A stretch of 64,000 nt of DNA from contig NZ_KQ758903.1 of NCBI RefSeq assembly GCF_001466665.1, positions 1,423,684 to 1,487,683 of the forward strand. The letters are read 5' to 3'. Source of the DNA: Dehalogenimonas alkenigignens. GTDB lineage: Bacteria > Chloroflexota > Dehalococcoidia > Dehalococcoidales > Dehalococcoidaceae. Shown here piece by piece: positions 1-8,043 of this stretch; position 1 is the stretch's first letter, and each line of letters begins with the position of its first letter. The notes under the pieces were generated by a model. That model was not told where the DNA came from and searched no databases. It saw only the letters and a program-made list of their open reading frames with translations. Made by a program: the position numbers and the translations under genes.

Positions 1-5
1 ATTTT

Positions 6-227
6 ATGAGCGATGATGTTGTGATCGACAACTTGCCTAAAGACCAGTTAGATAAGGTGATGAAAATTGTGCAGGAAAAAATCAGACTCGCCCGTACCCC
101 ACACCCAATCACTCAAACATCTGCTTCATCTCAGTCTCAGGATCCTCTTACGTTGTTGAAGACCAGGTTCGTTAAGGGCGAAATCACGCAAGACCAATTC
201 GAGGAAATGAAAAGGTTGTTAGAGTAA
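6..227 (+). CDS. SHOCT-domain small protein
   Basis: This 73-residue protein ends in a SHOCT (short C-terminal) domain at about residues 46-73, with the pattern DPLTLLKTRFVKGEIT followed by an EEMKRLLE ending. SHOCT segments usually sit at the C terminus of bacterial proteins and are thought to mediate oligomerisation or nucleic-acid contacts; no enzymatic role is known. The N-terminal 40 residues are polar and unrecognised. The ATG is only 6 bases into the window, so the true start could lie further upstream. It belongs to the AT-rich accessory region. Confidence 0.6.
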   Translation: MSDDVVIDNLPKDQLDKVMKIVQEKIRLARTPHPITQTSASSQSQDPLTLLKTRFVKGEITQDQFEEMKRLLE

Positions 228-295
228 AATTGCGCTGTTAATAATGTGTCGCGGTTTAGTGATCTGCATTCATTTTTTCATTGGATTGTTGAAAA

Positions 296-709
296 ATGAT
301 AAAAGTAATCAACAATAATATTCAGCGACATACTCGCCATGCCTTTAGTTTAATTTTATCTGCAGTCGTCCTATTTTGCCCCGCTTGTGATAGAGATACA
401 CCAGAAACCAATCATACTCCTGAGATTTCTCAAGCCTATGGAGTTGATTTTAATTCAACCTGGGGCGATTTAATCCAGGTAAACGGTGGTAAATTGCCTT
501 GGGATACTCTTACAGAGTACCAACAAAGCCTTGTACATTACCCCAAATTTGATTCCAGTTGTGTTTATTGGGTTGACGGGGGCTATGCCTATCATTCGGT
601 CGATTGGTGCTATACATTGTCCAAATCATCCAATATTAGACACGGGACACTGGAAGAAGCCAAAGCCGCAAGGAAAACAGATCCCTGCAGCAAATGTGTC
701 GGCAACTGA
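296..709 (+). CDS. Putative lipoprotein with Ada-like Cys motif
   Basis: A 137-residue protein with a basic N terminus, a hydrophobic stretch at about residues 17-27 and a cysteine at 31, which looks like a lipoprotein or Sec signal although the lipobox (FCPAC) is not classical. The C-terminal third has Y-H then Cys105, an EEAK segment and a CxxC pair (Cys131, Cys134). This is the layout of the small zinc-binding fold related to the Ada metal-binding domain, often found at the end of secreted bacterial proteins. Function unknown; an exported metal-binding protein is inference only. Confidence 0.55.
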   Translation: MIKVINNNIQRHTRHAFSLILSAVVLFCPACDRDTPETNHTPEISQAYGVDFNSTWGDLIQVNGGKLPWDTLTEYQQSLVHYPKFDSSCVYWVDGGYAYHSVDWCYTLSKSSNIRHGTLEEAKAARKTDPCSKCVGN

Positions 710-812
710 AAACATTTAACTGCTGAATTGCAGAAACAAGCGATATGGTCAAAAAACTAAGCCGAAACCTAATGGGAAATCCATTTATCATTCTCCTGAA
801 ATAGTCAATGGA

Positions 813-1112
813 TTATTGCTCATCTATACTTTTAGTTTTTATCCCCCATTGAGCCGCAGTAAGGACGATAGCAATCATTGACACGATCACGATACTCTCG
901 GAATGATTCTGGAAGAACTGAACCCAAATTGGATTGCTCTTAGGCGAAGGCAATCTTTCGTAATCTGGCACAACCTGCCTACCATCATATAGTTCAATAT
1001 ATTCTCCGCTCCAATATGATTCACCCATTGGATATGAGTTGTTGGCTATGCCAGTAACAGCGCAGAGAATAAGCCCTATAGTAATAACCAAGATTCGTAA
1101 TATGTTCCTCAT
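813..1112 (-). CDS. Small two-helix membrane protein
   Basis: A 99-residue ORF with hydrophobic segments at about residues 4-23 and 72-90, consistent with a signal anchor plus a second membrane helix and a roughly 45-residue extracytoplasmic loop. I recognise no family. It is followed on the same strand, upstream in transcription, by two zinc-ribbon genes, so all three could be one accessory cassette. Confidence 0.45.
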   Translation of the reverse strand: MRNILRILVITIGLILCAVTGIANNSYPMGESYWSGEYIELYDGRQVVPDYERLPSPKSNPIWVQFFQNHSESIVIVSMIAIVLTAAQWGIKTKSIDEQ

Positions 1113-1178
1113 CGCATCAATGTGTCGGTCAATCCTACTGTTCTAAAACTGAAGGTTGATTAGACTCACAAGATCAAT

Positions 1179-2441
1179 TTATTTCCTAAAGGCCATGATA
1201 ATACCCCAAATAATCGCCGAAGCTACAATTCCGACCATAAGGCTAATTACTACTGCCATCGCGATATTATCAGGTTCTGGACTCGGTTTAATAAAGAAAA
1301 ATCCCAAAGCGACCAATAGTATCGTCAAGATCGCTGGAATGAAATATTTCCCATAATACCTTTTAAACCCGCCGAGAGCCGCTACACCACCCAATCCAAT
1401 CGCTACACCAAAAAGAATTATTACTGACGAGGTTCCCAAAGCGATACCAACTCCTTGAGAAAGATTATCGAAGAATGTAGGCAAAGCAAGTAGAATCCCT
1501 ACAGCAAATCCGATGAATAACCCCCATTTTGTGTTATTCACTACAATGGAACCGTAATTGTTGACCTCACTGTGTTCGATTCTATTATTCTGACTCTTTG
1601 GTATTGTGGAAGGTCGTAACATTGTGGAAGGTCTTAACGGTTGTTCGGCTGTAAGTGATTCGCCCAGTCTTACCGATGCTCCACACCTGGAACAAAAAAC
1701 GTCTTCACTTTCCAATTTTTTCCCGCAAGCGACGCAGTAAATAAATTTAGTTTTTTGGTTGAGATTGTGCAGAGTCGTTCCGCATTTTGCACAGTACTCT
1801 CCTCCCTGTCTAAACACAGTGCCGCAACTTGGGCAATAAGGCATACCAATATTAGGACTGCGCTCATTTGGATGATTGAAGGAGGCACGTGTTTTGTTAG
1901 AAGCCAAATATAGCCTTTCCCTATATGGCCAATCTATCAACCAGCACGCGCCGACAATTAATAAGATACCAGGAACGCCAAAAAGCATGAAATTGAAGCC
2001 CAATTCATAATCCAGGGATGGATCAATCCACATCATTAGATTGAGAACGGGTTCAACTCCTAATAGTATTGGACCAACTACAACCGCCAATGAAGATACT
2101 ATTTGTATCGGCCACTCAGCTTTGTTCGGCTGGGTTTTGGGGTTCCTATTTTCGAGAGCTACAAGCACCACGAAAGCAACAATCCCAAAAGGTACGAACA
2201 ATAAAAGTAGGAACCACAGACTTCGGTTCTTTTGCCTGAGCACCCAACCGACAATTACTGCCTGAATAACGGCAATCACCCCGAAAATACTCAATTGATA
2301 CTCATTCAACGCGATATTCAACGATTCTGGATTTGTTGTGGCAAATACCAGGGTCAATAACAATATTCCTGTTAAAAAACCAATAGGTACCGAAAACCAA
2401 AGAGTAAAATTGAGATGCCTAATGAACCAATTGGTTTTCAC
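1179..2441 (-). CDS. Multi-pass membrane protein with double zinc ribbon
   Basis: About 420 residues. Four or five hydrophobic segments fill the first 170 residues, then come two zinc ribbons (cysteines near 203/206/217/220 and 236/239/250/253), then three or four more membrane helices to the C terminus. Zinc ribbons inside membrane proteins of unknown function are common in Chloroflexota. I chose GTG at 2441 because AAGGTGGG lies about 8 bases upstream; an in-frame ATG at 2477 would overlap the upstream gene by 31 bases and lacks a ribosome site. Function unknown. Confidence 0.6.
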   Translation of the reverse strand: MKTNWFIRHLNFTLWFSVPIGFLTGILLLTLVFATTNPESLNIALNEYQLSIFGVIAVIQAVIVGWVLRQKNRSLWFLLLLFVPFGIVAFVVLVALENRNPKTQPNKAEWPIQIVSSLAVVVGPILLGVEPVLNLMMWIDPSLDYELGFNFMLFGVPGILLIVGACWLIDWPYRERLYLASNKTRASFNHPNERSPNIGMPYCPSCGTVFRQGGEYCAKCGTTLHNLNQKTKFIYCVACGKKLESEDVFCSRCGASVRLGESLTAEQPLRPSTMLRPSTIPKSQNNRIEHSEVNNYGSIVVNNTKWGLFIGFAVGILLALPTFFDNLSQGVGIALGTSSVIILFGVAIGLGGVAALGGFKRYYGKYFIPAILTILLVALGFFFIKPSPEPDNIAMAVVISLMVGIVASAIIWGIIMAFRK

Positions 2442-2446
2442 AAATG

Positions 2447-2956
2447 TTAACCCACCTTTTTCCCACAATATATGCAAAATATGTCTTCAGGCTTTAATTT
2501 CCTCGAACAAAAAACACAAACCTTATTGTTTGTAGGCACTCTCGGCTCAATTTCACTCTTACCTATACTCTGTTGTTTTCCTGAATTGGTTATTAACCTT
2601 ATCAATTCGGATTTGGCAGCCGCATAATAGCAGTCAAAGTCAATTGGGAACACCGACCTGATTATTGTGTCCAATTCTTGGATTTCCGCTTTGTCCCCCA
2701 TGTATGCCTTTAAAACGATTTCAGCCCGTCGGTCAATCGTACTGGTGGCACCTTGAGACATTCTTTGTTTTTTAATCTCAGCCATTATTCTGCTGAAGTT
2801 AGATATAACGAGTCTCTCAAGGACTTCATATTTGGGCGGTTCTATAAGGTCTCTTTTGTTGCCTTGTTGGATCGAAGGATTGTATGGTTTCCCGCAGGCA
2901 ACACAAAAGTGATAGTCAGATTCTAGAAATTCACCACAATTAGAGCAATAAGGCAT
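2447..2956 (-). CDS. Double zinc-ribbon protein
   Basis: A 169-residue soluble protein with a zinc ribbon at each end: CxxC pairs at residues 4/7 and 18/21, and again at 147/150 and 161/164. The middle is a helical region with no recognised fold. The ATG at 2956 puts the first ribbon at the very N terminus (MPYCSNCG), as is usual for this class; an in-frame TTG at 2971 is possible. It lies directly upstream of the membrane zinc-ribbon gene and shares the C-terminal ribbon pattern, suggesting a functional pair. Role unknown. Confidence 0.6.
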   Translation of the reverse strand: MPYCSNCGEFLESDYHFCVACGKPYNPSIQQGNKRDLIEPPKYEVLERLVISNFSRIMAEIKKQRMSQGATSTIDRRAEIVLKAYMGDKAEIQELDTIIRSVFPIDFDCYYAAAKSELIRLITNSGKQQSIGKSEIEPRVPTNNKVCVFCSRKLKPEDIFCIYCGKKVG

Positions 2957-3304
2957 TGCACACCCACTCAAATAAATTTATATAAACGGTGTGTGTCGCT
3001 TTTTGACCACCAACAATAATACTACCATTCACATCGGCCTCGTAGATGGTTGGGGGAAATATTTTTGAATTCTTTTTAGGCTCCCTGTGTGGTGCCAATA
3101 GGGATAGTTCCGTAGAACACCAAATATTGGATGGCACAATCAGCATTGGTTGGAGAATTGTGTATTTCGGCAGCAAATTATTGGTAGCTTTATAGCCCCA
3201 GTATTCTACATAGCTGCGGCGTTAGTAGGATTTGTCCTTGGTTTGGTTTTCTGACTCGACAACCCATAGAAAAGGTTATTCTGAAGAATGAAATTTTTTG
3301 TAGG

Positions 3305-3360
3305 TATCACATAGCTCTGTTCATGAACGTTTTCTAAGGTATACACCGCAATCCCCACGT
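3305..3360 (-). repeat. Diverged repeat, copy A
   Basis: Aligns without gaps with 3652-3706 over much of its length, sharing TCTAAGGT and the following TACnCCGC. On the minus strand it would encode AVYTLE, then a Tyr-x-x-Pro about ten residues later. Amino-acid pattern and spacing are conserved between the copies, suggesting decayed coding origin. Confidence 0.35.
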
Positions 3361-3651
3361 TTCAATCGTAGATACTGTTAAACTCGTCGCCCACGCGTGG
3401 GTCTCTGAAGATTTGGTAAACATAACACAATATTGATGGCACACTGCGGAATCTCGCGCGTGACTGGGGCATTCGGTTTGGATTTCATACTGTGGAGATT
3501 AGACCCGCCCTACCCTATATTCGACTTGTGAAGATTAGCCATGCCCGATAAGACCCCACCAATGCGATTTGAACAACTAGGTATCGTCATCTCTGGCGCA
3601 GTGAAAGCCATAACAGCAAGGAATAGAAAATGAAAAAATTTTCCCCATGGC

Positions 3652-3706
3652 ATCCCATAGATCCGTGAGGTATGCTCTTCTAAGGTGTACGCCGCCACTC
3701 CCCCAG
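3652..3706 (-). repeat. Diverged repeat, copy B
   Basis: Partner of 3305-3360. The minus strand reads AAYTLE followed by a Tyr-x-x-Pro at the same distance as in copy A. The reading frame continues open to 3510, but the rest has no recognisable features. Confidence 0.35.
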
Positions 3707-3774
3707 GGGGTTGTTAGGCGCACTTCTTGAGTTCGCGCGTTGAAGGCGTCACTTTACCCCAATTCGGCAAGTTG

Positions 3775-4269
3775 TTACACGATAGGCACGATTCTATAGT
3801 CCGACTCGTTCGTGTCATGGTTCTCACTATCTTGTTCAAGCATTCTAGCCTTACCTTCAATGATCCGTTGGACTAATCCTTTAGTCTTGGCATCATGGAC
3901 TATGATGTTGTACGTTCGATTGTTTGATACCACAGGATCAGAACGATATAGATTGTCCATCTTGTTCAAGAGATCGATAGCCGCAATGTTAGGCATAGGT
4001 GTGACTCTTCTATTATCAGACCATTCGGTTCGAATGATTTCGGTCAGAATTTCTTTCCGTTCGCGTACTGAGGCTATCGTCGTATCTGACGACTGCTCTT
4101 TAAGTTCCTTTAAACGTGCTTGGATCTTAGGATTTCTTAGCAATACCGAGCAAGTTGTATAGGCTGATCTTGGTGAATATCCTGCTAATCTGGCGCTTTC
4201 AGCCTGAGATTTGCCTAACATCAACTGCTGGCAGAATAGTTCCCATTTGGTCTTATTCAATGGTGGCAT
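3775..4269 (-). CDS. terS: Phage terminase small subunit (TerS-like)
   Basis: 164 residues. The first 55 resemble the Terminase_2 small-subunit family: a helical start, SQAESARLAGYS as the helix-turn-helix core, then SVLLRNPKIQARL. TerS recognises the packaging site on phage DNA and recruits the large-subunit motor TerL. The C-terminal part is divergent. GAGG lies 8 bases before the ATG. No TerL, portal or capsid gene is in view, so this is an isolated terS, as in phage satellites that redirect a helper phage's packaging, or a prophage relic. It follows the primase gene after an 80-base palindromic gap. Confidence 0.7.
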   Translation of the reverse strand: MPPLNKTKWELFCQQLMLGKSQAESARLAGYSPRSAYTTCSVLLRNPKIQARLKELKEQSSDTTIASVRERKEILTEIIRTEWSDNRRVTPMPNIAAIDLLNKMDNLYRSDPVVSNNRTYNIIVHDAKTKGLVQRIIEGKARMLEQDSENHDTNESDYRIVPIV

Positions 4270-4283
4270 AACGTTAACCTCAT

Positions 4284-4350
4284 CAGGTGCAGACTTTGAT
4301 ACTCTCTATACAAGGCCCCCCCTGTATAGAGGGGTACAAAACCTGCACCT
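4284..4350. other. Long imperfect palindrome between primase and terS
   Basis: A perfect 9-base inverted repeat (CTCTATACA 4304-4312, TGTATAGAG 4323-4331) encloses a loop with seven C residues. An outer pair (AGGTGCAG 4285-4292, CTGCACCT 4343-4350) extends the symmetry, and the bases between the arms also match partly. It overlaps the primase stop codon and ends before the terS ribosome site. There is no T-run, so a simple terminator is unlikely; a replication origin, packaging site or operator are options. Confidence 0.5.
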
Positions 4351-5665
4351 ACTCCCTTAGTTTCGACAATACACTCCCAACGAGATCTTGAGTGATTGCG
4401 GGTAAAACGTAAAGAGTGAATCTAGAAGCGACAGGTACTCTTTTTAATAAGCCATAATCCAGTAACTTATTCCTCGCGTCAATCACGGTTCTCTTGCTAC
4501 AGTTGGATAACTGAATGAGCTGTTGTATAGACAGAGTAAAAGTAGGTTGCTTGTCCCAGGTTCCGACAGGGAGTTCATCAGCGATATCTTCTATGACCAG
4601 ATAAATAGCCCAGGCTGACTTACCGATTCCTTTAGGTTTGGCATTTGGCGCATTGAAGACTCCAAGTCTCTGTAGCAACCTGAGATTACAATGTCCATGG
4701 TTCTGTACGAGTTTACACTGGAATTCCTTTTCACATGCCGAACGCATAGCTGATTTAAAGATTGGATTTTCACATAGCTCTGCATGAGCGCCATATCTTT
4801 GATAATGTTTTAGAAGTCGTAAAGCATCTTTAACTCGCCATTCCCTACTAGAAGTTGTTAAGCAATCAGGGATTCTGTTTCCAGCCCAGTGTATGATCAG
4901 ACTCTCTTTCTCAGACAACTCTTTATTTTTTACGAGTGCGTTGGCAATCACACATGTTGCCGAATGCCTGGTATGTGGTTTTTGTAGCCCAGCCTTCCAA
5001 AGCTGATTCACGCAAGGCCGAGCAGAGATTGTATCTGGGGTGGTGAGAGAAGATTGACTGACTGTGATCCTTGAGATGTTCTTCAGAAAGTCAATCGGGT
5101 CACTGACTTCATTCAAGTCGTCATCGAGGAAATGACATAATTTGCCTGTCTCGGGATGTAGCCCTAATGGGAGGGCAAACGAATTGCCTTTTCCTGTTAT
5201 AGACGGAGAAATAGAATCATATGGAATCTGATAGGCGCCCAGTAATTTTTTAACCCTCTGAGCGGTTTCAATGGCTTGTTGGGTAGGCACTGCACTCTCA
5301 AAAAATGCGGTTAGGTGATATCCCTTCTTGCCCGAAAAGGAGACGTAGAACGGCAAACCATTGCCCCACAGGGCATCATATGACTTCCTCAATACATCCA
5401 AATCGAGCATGTCAAGATCTATCGATATCCATTTAGAGAAACCATTGTGGCTTGGAATGGCGCATATGCTCGTCTCCCCTCGAATGTGTTGAAGCACCCT
5501 CCGAATAGTTATCGGCTCTCGAATAAGGGGGTAAGATTTGTGATCTGTTACTAGTTGACCAGCATGGTAGAAAGCCCCAGGTAGGAAATACAAGTCCAAG
5601 AGCAAAGATGCCAAGACTTCTTCTCTTTGGAGCTGAATCAGCACACTGGGGCTTTGGATTGCCAC
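4349..5665 (-). CDS. Archaeo-eukaryotic-type primase with C-terminal winged helix
   Basis: 438 residues. The N-terminal half matches the archaeo-eukaryotic primase (AEP) fold as seen in TOTE-type primases of mobile elements. The catalytic acidic pair D83-x-D85 sits in a hydrophobic strand (WISIDLD), followed by SGKKGYH (His117) and then the LPLGLHPETG segment. The last 60 residues look like a winged helix (SKRTVIDARNKLLDYGLL). It probably primes replication of the mobile element. The start is GTG at 5665, overlapping the tail of the upstream 87-aa ORF. No helicase domain is present. Confidence 0.7.
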   Translation of the reverse strand: MAIQSPSVLIQLQREEVLASLLLDLYFLPGAFYHAGQLVTDHKSYPLIREPITIRRVLQHIRGETSICAIPSHNGFSKWISIDLDMLDLDVLRKSYDALWGNGLPFYVSFSGKKGYHLTAFFESAVPTQQAIETAQRVKKLLGAYQIPYDSISPSITGKGNSFALPLGLHPETGKLCHFLDDDLNEVSDPIDFLKNISRITVSQSSLTTPDTISARPCVNQLWKAGLQKPHTRHSATCVIANALVKNKELSEKESLIIHWAGNRIPDCLTTSSREWRVKDALRLLKHYQRYGAHAELCENPIFKSAMRSACEKEFQCKLVQNHGHCNLRLLQRLGVFNAPNAKPKGIGKSAWAIYLVIEDIADELPVGTWDKQPTFTLSIQQLIQLSNCSKRTVIDARNKLLDYGLLKRVPVASRFTLYVLPAITQDLVGSVLSKLRE

Positions 5666-5666
5666 G

Positions 5667-5930
5667 CTAGCTCTTTTTCTTGCGGCGCTCGTTGAACAGC
5701 CTGCGAGCCCTGGATATGGATGATGGTGATGGTGACCGATTAAACCAATCTACAAACGGGGGGTACTTGTCCCCTAAAACGTCTTGCAAGCCGTTGAACT
5801 CCGTCCAGAATTCAAGAGTCGTTGTTTTGTCTGACGCCAACGCTTCGGGATTGTTTTTTGCAATCACCTCGAGCTTGATGACCAGAGTGCCGATGTATTC
5901 GTCTTCCCAAAATCCTTTTTGAACCCACAT
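5667..5930 (-). CDS. Hypothetical 87-aa protein upstream of primase
   Basis: A short soluble protein, rich in Trp and charged residues, with a basic C terminus ending in RRKKKS. I do not recognise the family. A strong ribosome site (AAGGAGG) precedes the ATG, and the stop abuts the primase GTG, so the two are translationally coupled and probably act together in replication or its control. It is transcribed divergently from the 293-aa gene across an operator-like gap. Confidence 0.6.
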   Translation of the reverse strand: MWVQKGFWEDEYIGTLVIKLEVIAKNNPEALASDKTTTLEFWTEFNGLQDVLGDKYPPFVDWFNRSPSPSSISRARRLFNERRKKKS

Positions 5931-5940
5931 AGGTCCTCCT

Positions 5941-5988
5941 TACCCAATTTTCTTTCTTTTTACCAAATTGGTGTTGCATAATTGGGTA
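5941..5988. promoter_or_regulatory. Operator-like inverted repeats in divergent gap
   Basis: The 90-base gap between two divergent genes contains TACCCAATT (5941-5949) and its exact inverse AATTGGGTA (5980-5988), with a third palindrome ACCAA-A-TTGGT (5962-5972) roughly midway. Spacings of about two helical turns suggest cooperative repressor binding controlling the switch of the element. The binding protein is not identified. Confidence 0.5.
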
Positions 5989-6020
5989 CTTAATGAGGCC
6001 TAATCAGGGGGAAATAATTT

Positions 6021-6902
6021 ATGGGTAAACAATCCGCGCCAAGCCCTGAAGAGCTAGAGTTCATCTACAAAGAATTTTCAAAAGGATCTACTGATCAAGC
6101 AGTAATAGACGAAATGCAAGAAAACGAAGGATTTCCAAGGAGAAATTTAAGGGCGATCAGACAGCGTAGGCGTGAATGGGAAGCAGCAAAAAAATCTCTT
6201 GGGCAACGGCAAATTCAAGAAATTGATCCAACCATACTCCATGCAAGAGAAGAACATGCCAACGAAATACGTGACCTTTTGACAAAATGGCGACATGTTA
6301 TCCCTGAACCAAGCCCAATATTTGCGAAAGCGGATTTTCGTCGAGTTGGGTTCAATGATCTCCCATGGGATTTAAATGGAGTCAGAAACGTTCAGTTATT
6401 CTCGGTTCTCCCCCAGCACCTTTCGGATCCTGAATTCTGGAAAAAATATCGTGAATTCGAATCAGATTATTCTGAGTTCGTGAGGTCAGTAATGCAGTTT
6501 ATTTCCGACATTAGAAGTTGGGGCGAAAAGTGGCCTAATGTGCAAATAACAGATAGGTTTGAAGATACCACCCTTCGTTATCTCTCTGCTAAAACTTATG
6601 ATGAGCCCCATATCAATTATTGTATTCGAGGAAAGGGGCTATATGCACAGGTTTTTATTGATCACGATGAACCTTGGGAAGAAATACGAGTGTTAAATAT
6701 TCTCAGTGAACAGGGTACAGATTTTAGCGAGAAATATCAGGCAATGGTAGGAAAACTCGAAAACAGCCAGTTGTATCACAGAATTCAAGAGTTGGACAAG
6801 AAACTTATGAACAGCGAAGAACATATAAAGAATAGAATAGAGCGCGCACTCTTAAGCCGTGAGTATTTAAATAACGTTTGCGAATTTTGCCCTGGTAATT
6901 GA
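6021..6902 (+). CDS. Hypothetical protein with N-terminal HTH-like helices
   Basis: 293 residues, soluble. The N-terminal 60 residues are helical and basic and contain a segment (STDQAVIDEMQ ... RNLRAIRQRRREW) resembling a resolvase/HTH-type DNA-binding region. The middle has Trp-rich globular sequence and the C terminus is a long charged helix ending CEFCPGN. No family is recognised. It begins after GGGGG about 8 bases before the ATG and faces away from the primase operon across the operator-like gap, so a regulatory role is plausible but unproven. Confidence 0.55.
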   Translation: MGKQSAPSPEELEFIYKEFSKGSTDQAVIDEMQENEGFPRRNLRAIRQRRREWEAAKKSLGQRQIQEIDPTILHAREEHANEIRDLLTKWRHVIPEPSPIFAKADFRRVGFNDLPWDLNGVRNVQLFSVLPQHLSDPEFWKKYREFESDYSEFVRSVMQFISDIRSWGEKWPNVQITDRFEDTTLRYLSAKTYDEPHINYCIRGKGLYAQVFIDHDEPWEEIRVLNILSEQGTDFSEKYQAMVGKLENSQLYHRIQELDKKLMNSEEHIKNRIERALLSREYLNNVCEFCPGN

Positions 6903-6945
6903 CTTTATAACTGTTAACAGTTATATATGTTGTCAAGGAAAAACG

Positions 6946-7113
6946 ATGTACTCGACCAAAGAAGCCGCCGAAAAGCTAGGATTATCTCAAGATCACGTCC
7001 GCTTGTTGGCTAGAACTGGGCAGATCAAGGCAAAGAGACTTGGACACGATTGGGTGATATTGGGGTTGGACTATAAAAGAAAAAGGCAACCGAAACAGAT
7101 GAAAAGCCGCTAG
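6946..7113 (+). CDS. Excisionase-like HTH protein (55 aa)
   Basis: A 55-residue ORF starting MYSTKEAAEKLGLS and continuing through VRLLARTGQIKAKRLG to WVI. This is the MerR-type helix-turn-helix plus wing seen in the HTH_17 / excisionase family. Such proteins bend DNA at attachment sites to steer an integrase towards excision. AAGGAA precedes the ATG by about 6 bases. Remarkably, its last codons and TAG stop lie inside a copy of the tRNA-Lys 5' sequence (from 7106), fixing it at an element boundary. No integrase gene is seen in the window. Confidence 0.7.
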   Translation: MYSTKEAAEKLGLSQDHVRLLARTGQIKAKRLGHDWVILGLDYKRKRQPKQMKSR

Positions 7114-7155
7114 CTCAATTGGCAGAGCAGGGACAATCAGCAAGTAAGGTTCGAA
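7106..7155 (+). pseudogene. tRNA-Lys remnant / attachment-site-like sequence
   Basis: Bases 7106-7130 are identical to positions 3-27 of the intact tRNA-Lys (rest of acceptor strand, D arm and start of the anticodon arm). Matches resume as AATCAGCA (7135-7142) and AGGTTCGAA (7147-7155, T loop), with a deletion in the anticodon region. The 3' acceptor strand is missing. It is on the opposite strand to the intact gene. It is best read as a decayed tRNA copy left by integration or rearrangement. Confidence 0.75.
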
Positions 7156-7221
7156 AAAGAGAAGGGGATGGCAAATGAACCCGAAAATTAAGCAAACAGT
7201 TAAGCAAACAAGAAAACCGAC

Positions 7222-7297
<76 letters not shown>

Positions 7298-7366
7298 ATC
7301 GAGACAACTTATTGATAATAACAAAAGCCGCCGTCTGCGGCAACTTTTTTTAGGGAATCAAGGTAA

Positions 7367-8020
7367 TCATATTTCGTCCAGACCACAAGCAGTTCGAGCG
7401 ATATCCCAAGCGTAATCGTATAAGTGCATTCCCTTACTGACAGCAAATATTTCGCCGTCCCCCACGCCGATCTCGCACGCCATGTACTCCTTGAGAAGCT
7501 GCATTGCCGCCAGGTTGGACGGAAAACCCGCCCACAAATCCCATGATCTAAAATAGACAATGAAATGCAGCTTACCATAGCGGATGCGGGTGTCGATGCC
7601 GCGAAGGCATGGTGGATCGGTGAGAAAGATAGCCTCGGGATTCCCCACCGTCATATATGCCTGGTTAGTGTTGAAGCCGTCCTCTTTATACATACGGATG
7701 ACTTCGGCGATCTGACCTTCAAGATACTGGCCATATGTATATTGTTCACCTTCAGCGCGCTGCGCCGTCATCAAATACGGCAGATAATGATCCAGATATT
7801 CCATAGTCGAAGGCGGCGGGACCCCTGGCGGCACGTCGGGTATGATGGGCCGGTTGCCTGGATTCAGGATCTGGACCGTGACCATATCCAGTTCGCGGCG
7901 CTTCTGCCCGGCATATGAGCCACGCTCGATGGTGTATTCGTAACCGTGCGTCAACACCTCGCGAAGGCACAGAAACCAGGCTTCCGACAGGTCGCGGGCG
8001 GTAATGGTCGATGCTCTCAT
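7367..8020 (-). CDS. Thymidylate synthase-like protein (short form)
   Basis: 217 residues, close in length to the short archaeal thymidylate synthases. Family signatures are in order: catalytic DPPC with Cys138, then RSWDLWAGFPSN (158-169), where Arg, Asp and Asn match the substrate-binding RSxDxxxGxPxN motif, then SKGMHLYDY (195-203) with the His-x-Tyr pair. The expected reaction is methylation of dUMP to dTMP with methylene-tetrahydrofolate. AAGGA lies 7 bases before the ATG. Because it is divergent, a related pyrimidine methylase or hydroxymethylase is an alternative. A dTMP kinase gene lies at 40926. Confidence 0.75.
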   Translation of the reverse strand: MRASTITARDLSEAWFLCLREVLTHGYEYTIERGSYAGQKRRELDMVTVQILNPGNRPIIPDVPPGVPPPSTMEYLDHYLPYLMTAQRAEGEQYTYGQYLEGQIAEVIRMYKEDGFNTNQAYMTVGNPEAIFLTDPPCLRGIDTRIRYGKLHFIVYFRSWDLWAGFPSNLAAMQLLKEYMACEIGVGDGEIFAVSKGMHLYDYAWDIARTACGLDEI

Positions 8021-8043
8021 TGTCGGTCCTTTTCTATTATGAC

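Larger units (their letters stand above)
2957..3774. other. Gene-poor stretch with diverged repeat pair
   Basis: About 800 bases between the zinc-ribbon genes and terS hold no ORF that I can support. Minus-strand ORFs of 60-80 codons occur but lack family resemblance or clear ribosome sites. Two related segments of about 56 bases (near 3305-3360 and 3650-3706) encode a similar short peptide on the minus strand, beginning with a YTLE motif. They may be remnants of two related small genes. Confidence 0.4.

Noticed and set aside
2940-3176. 78-codon minus-strand ORF
   Set aside because: No ribosome site, no family resemblance, and it overlaps the better-supported zinc-ribbon gene.
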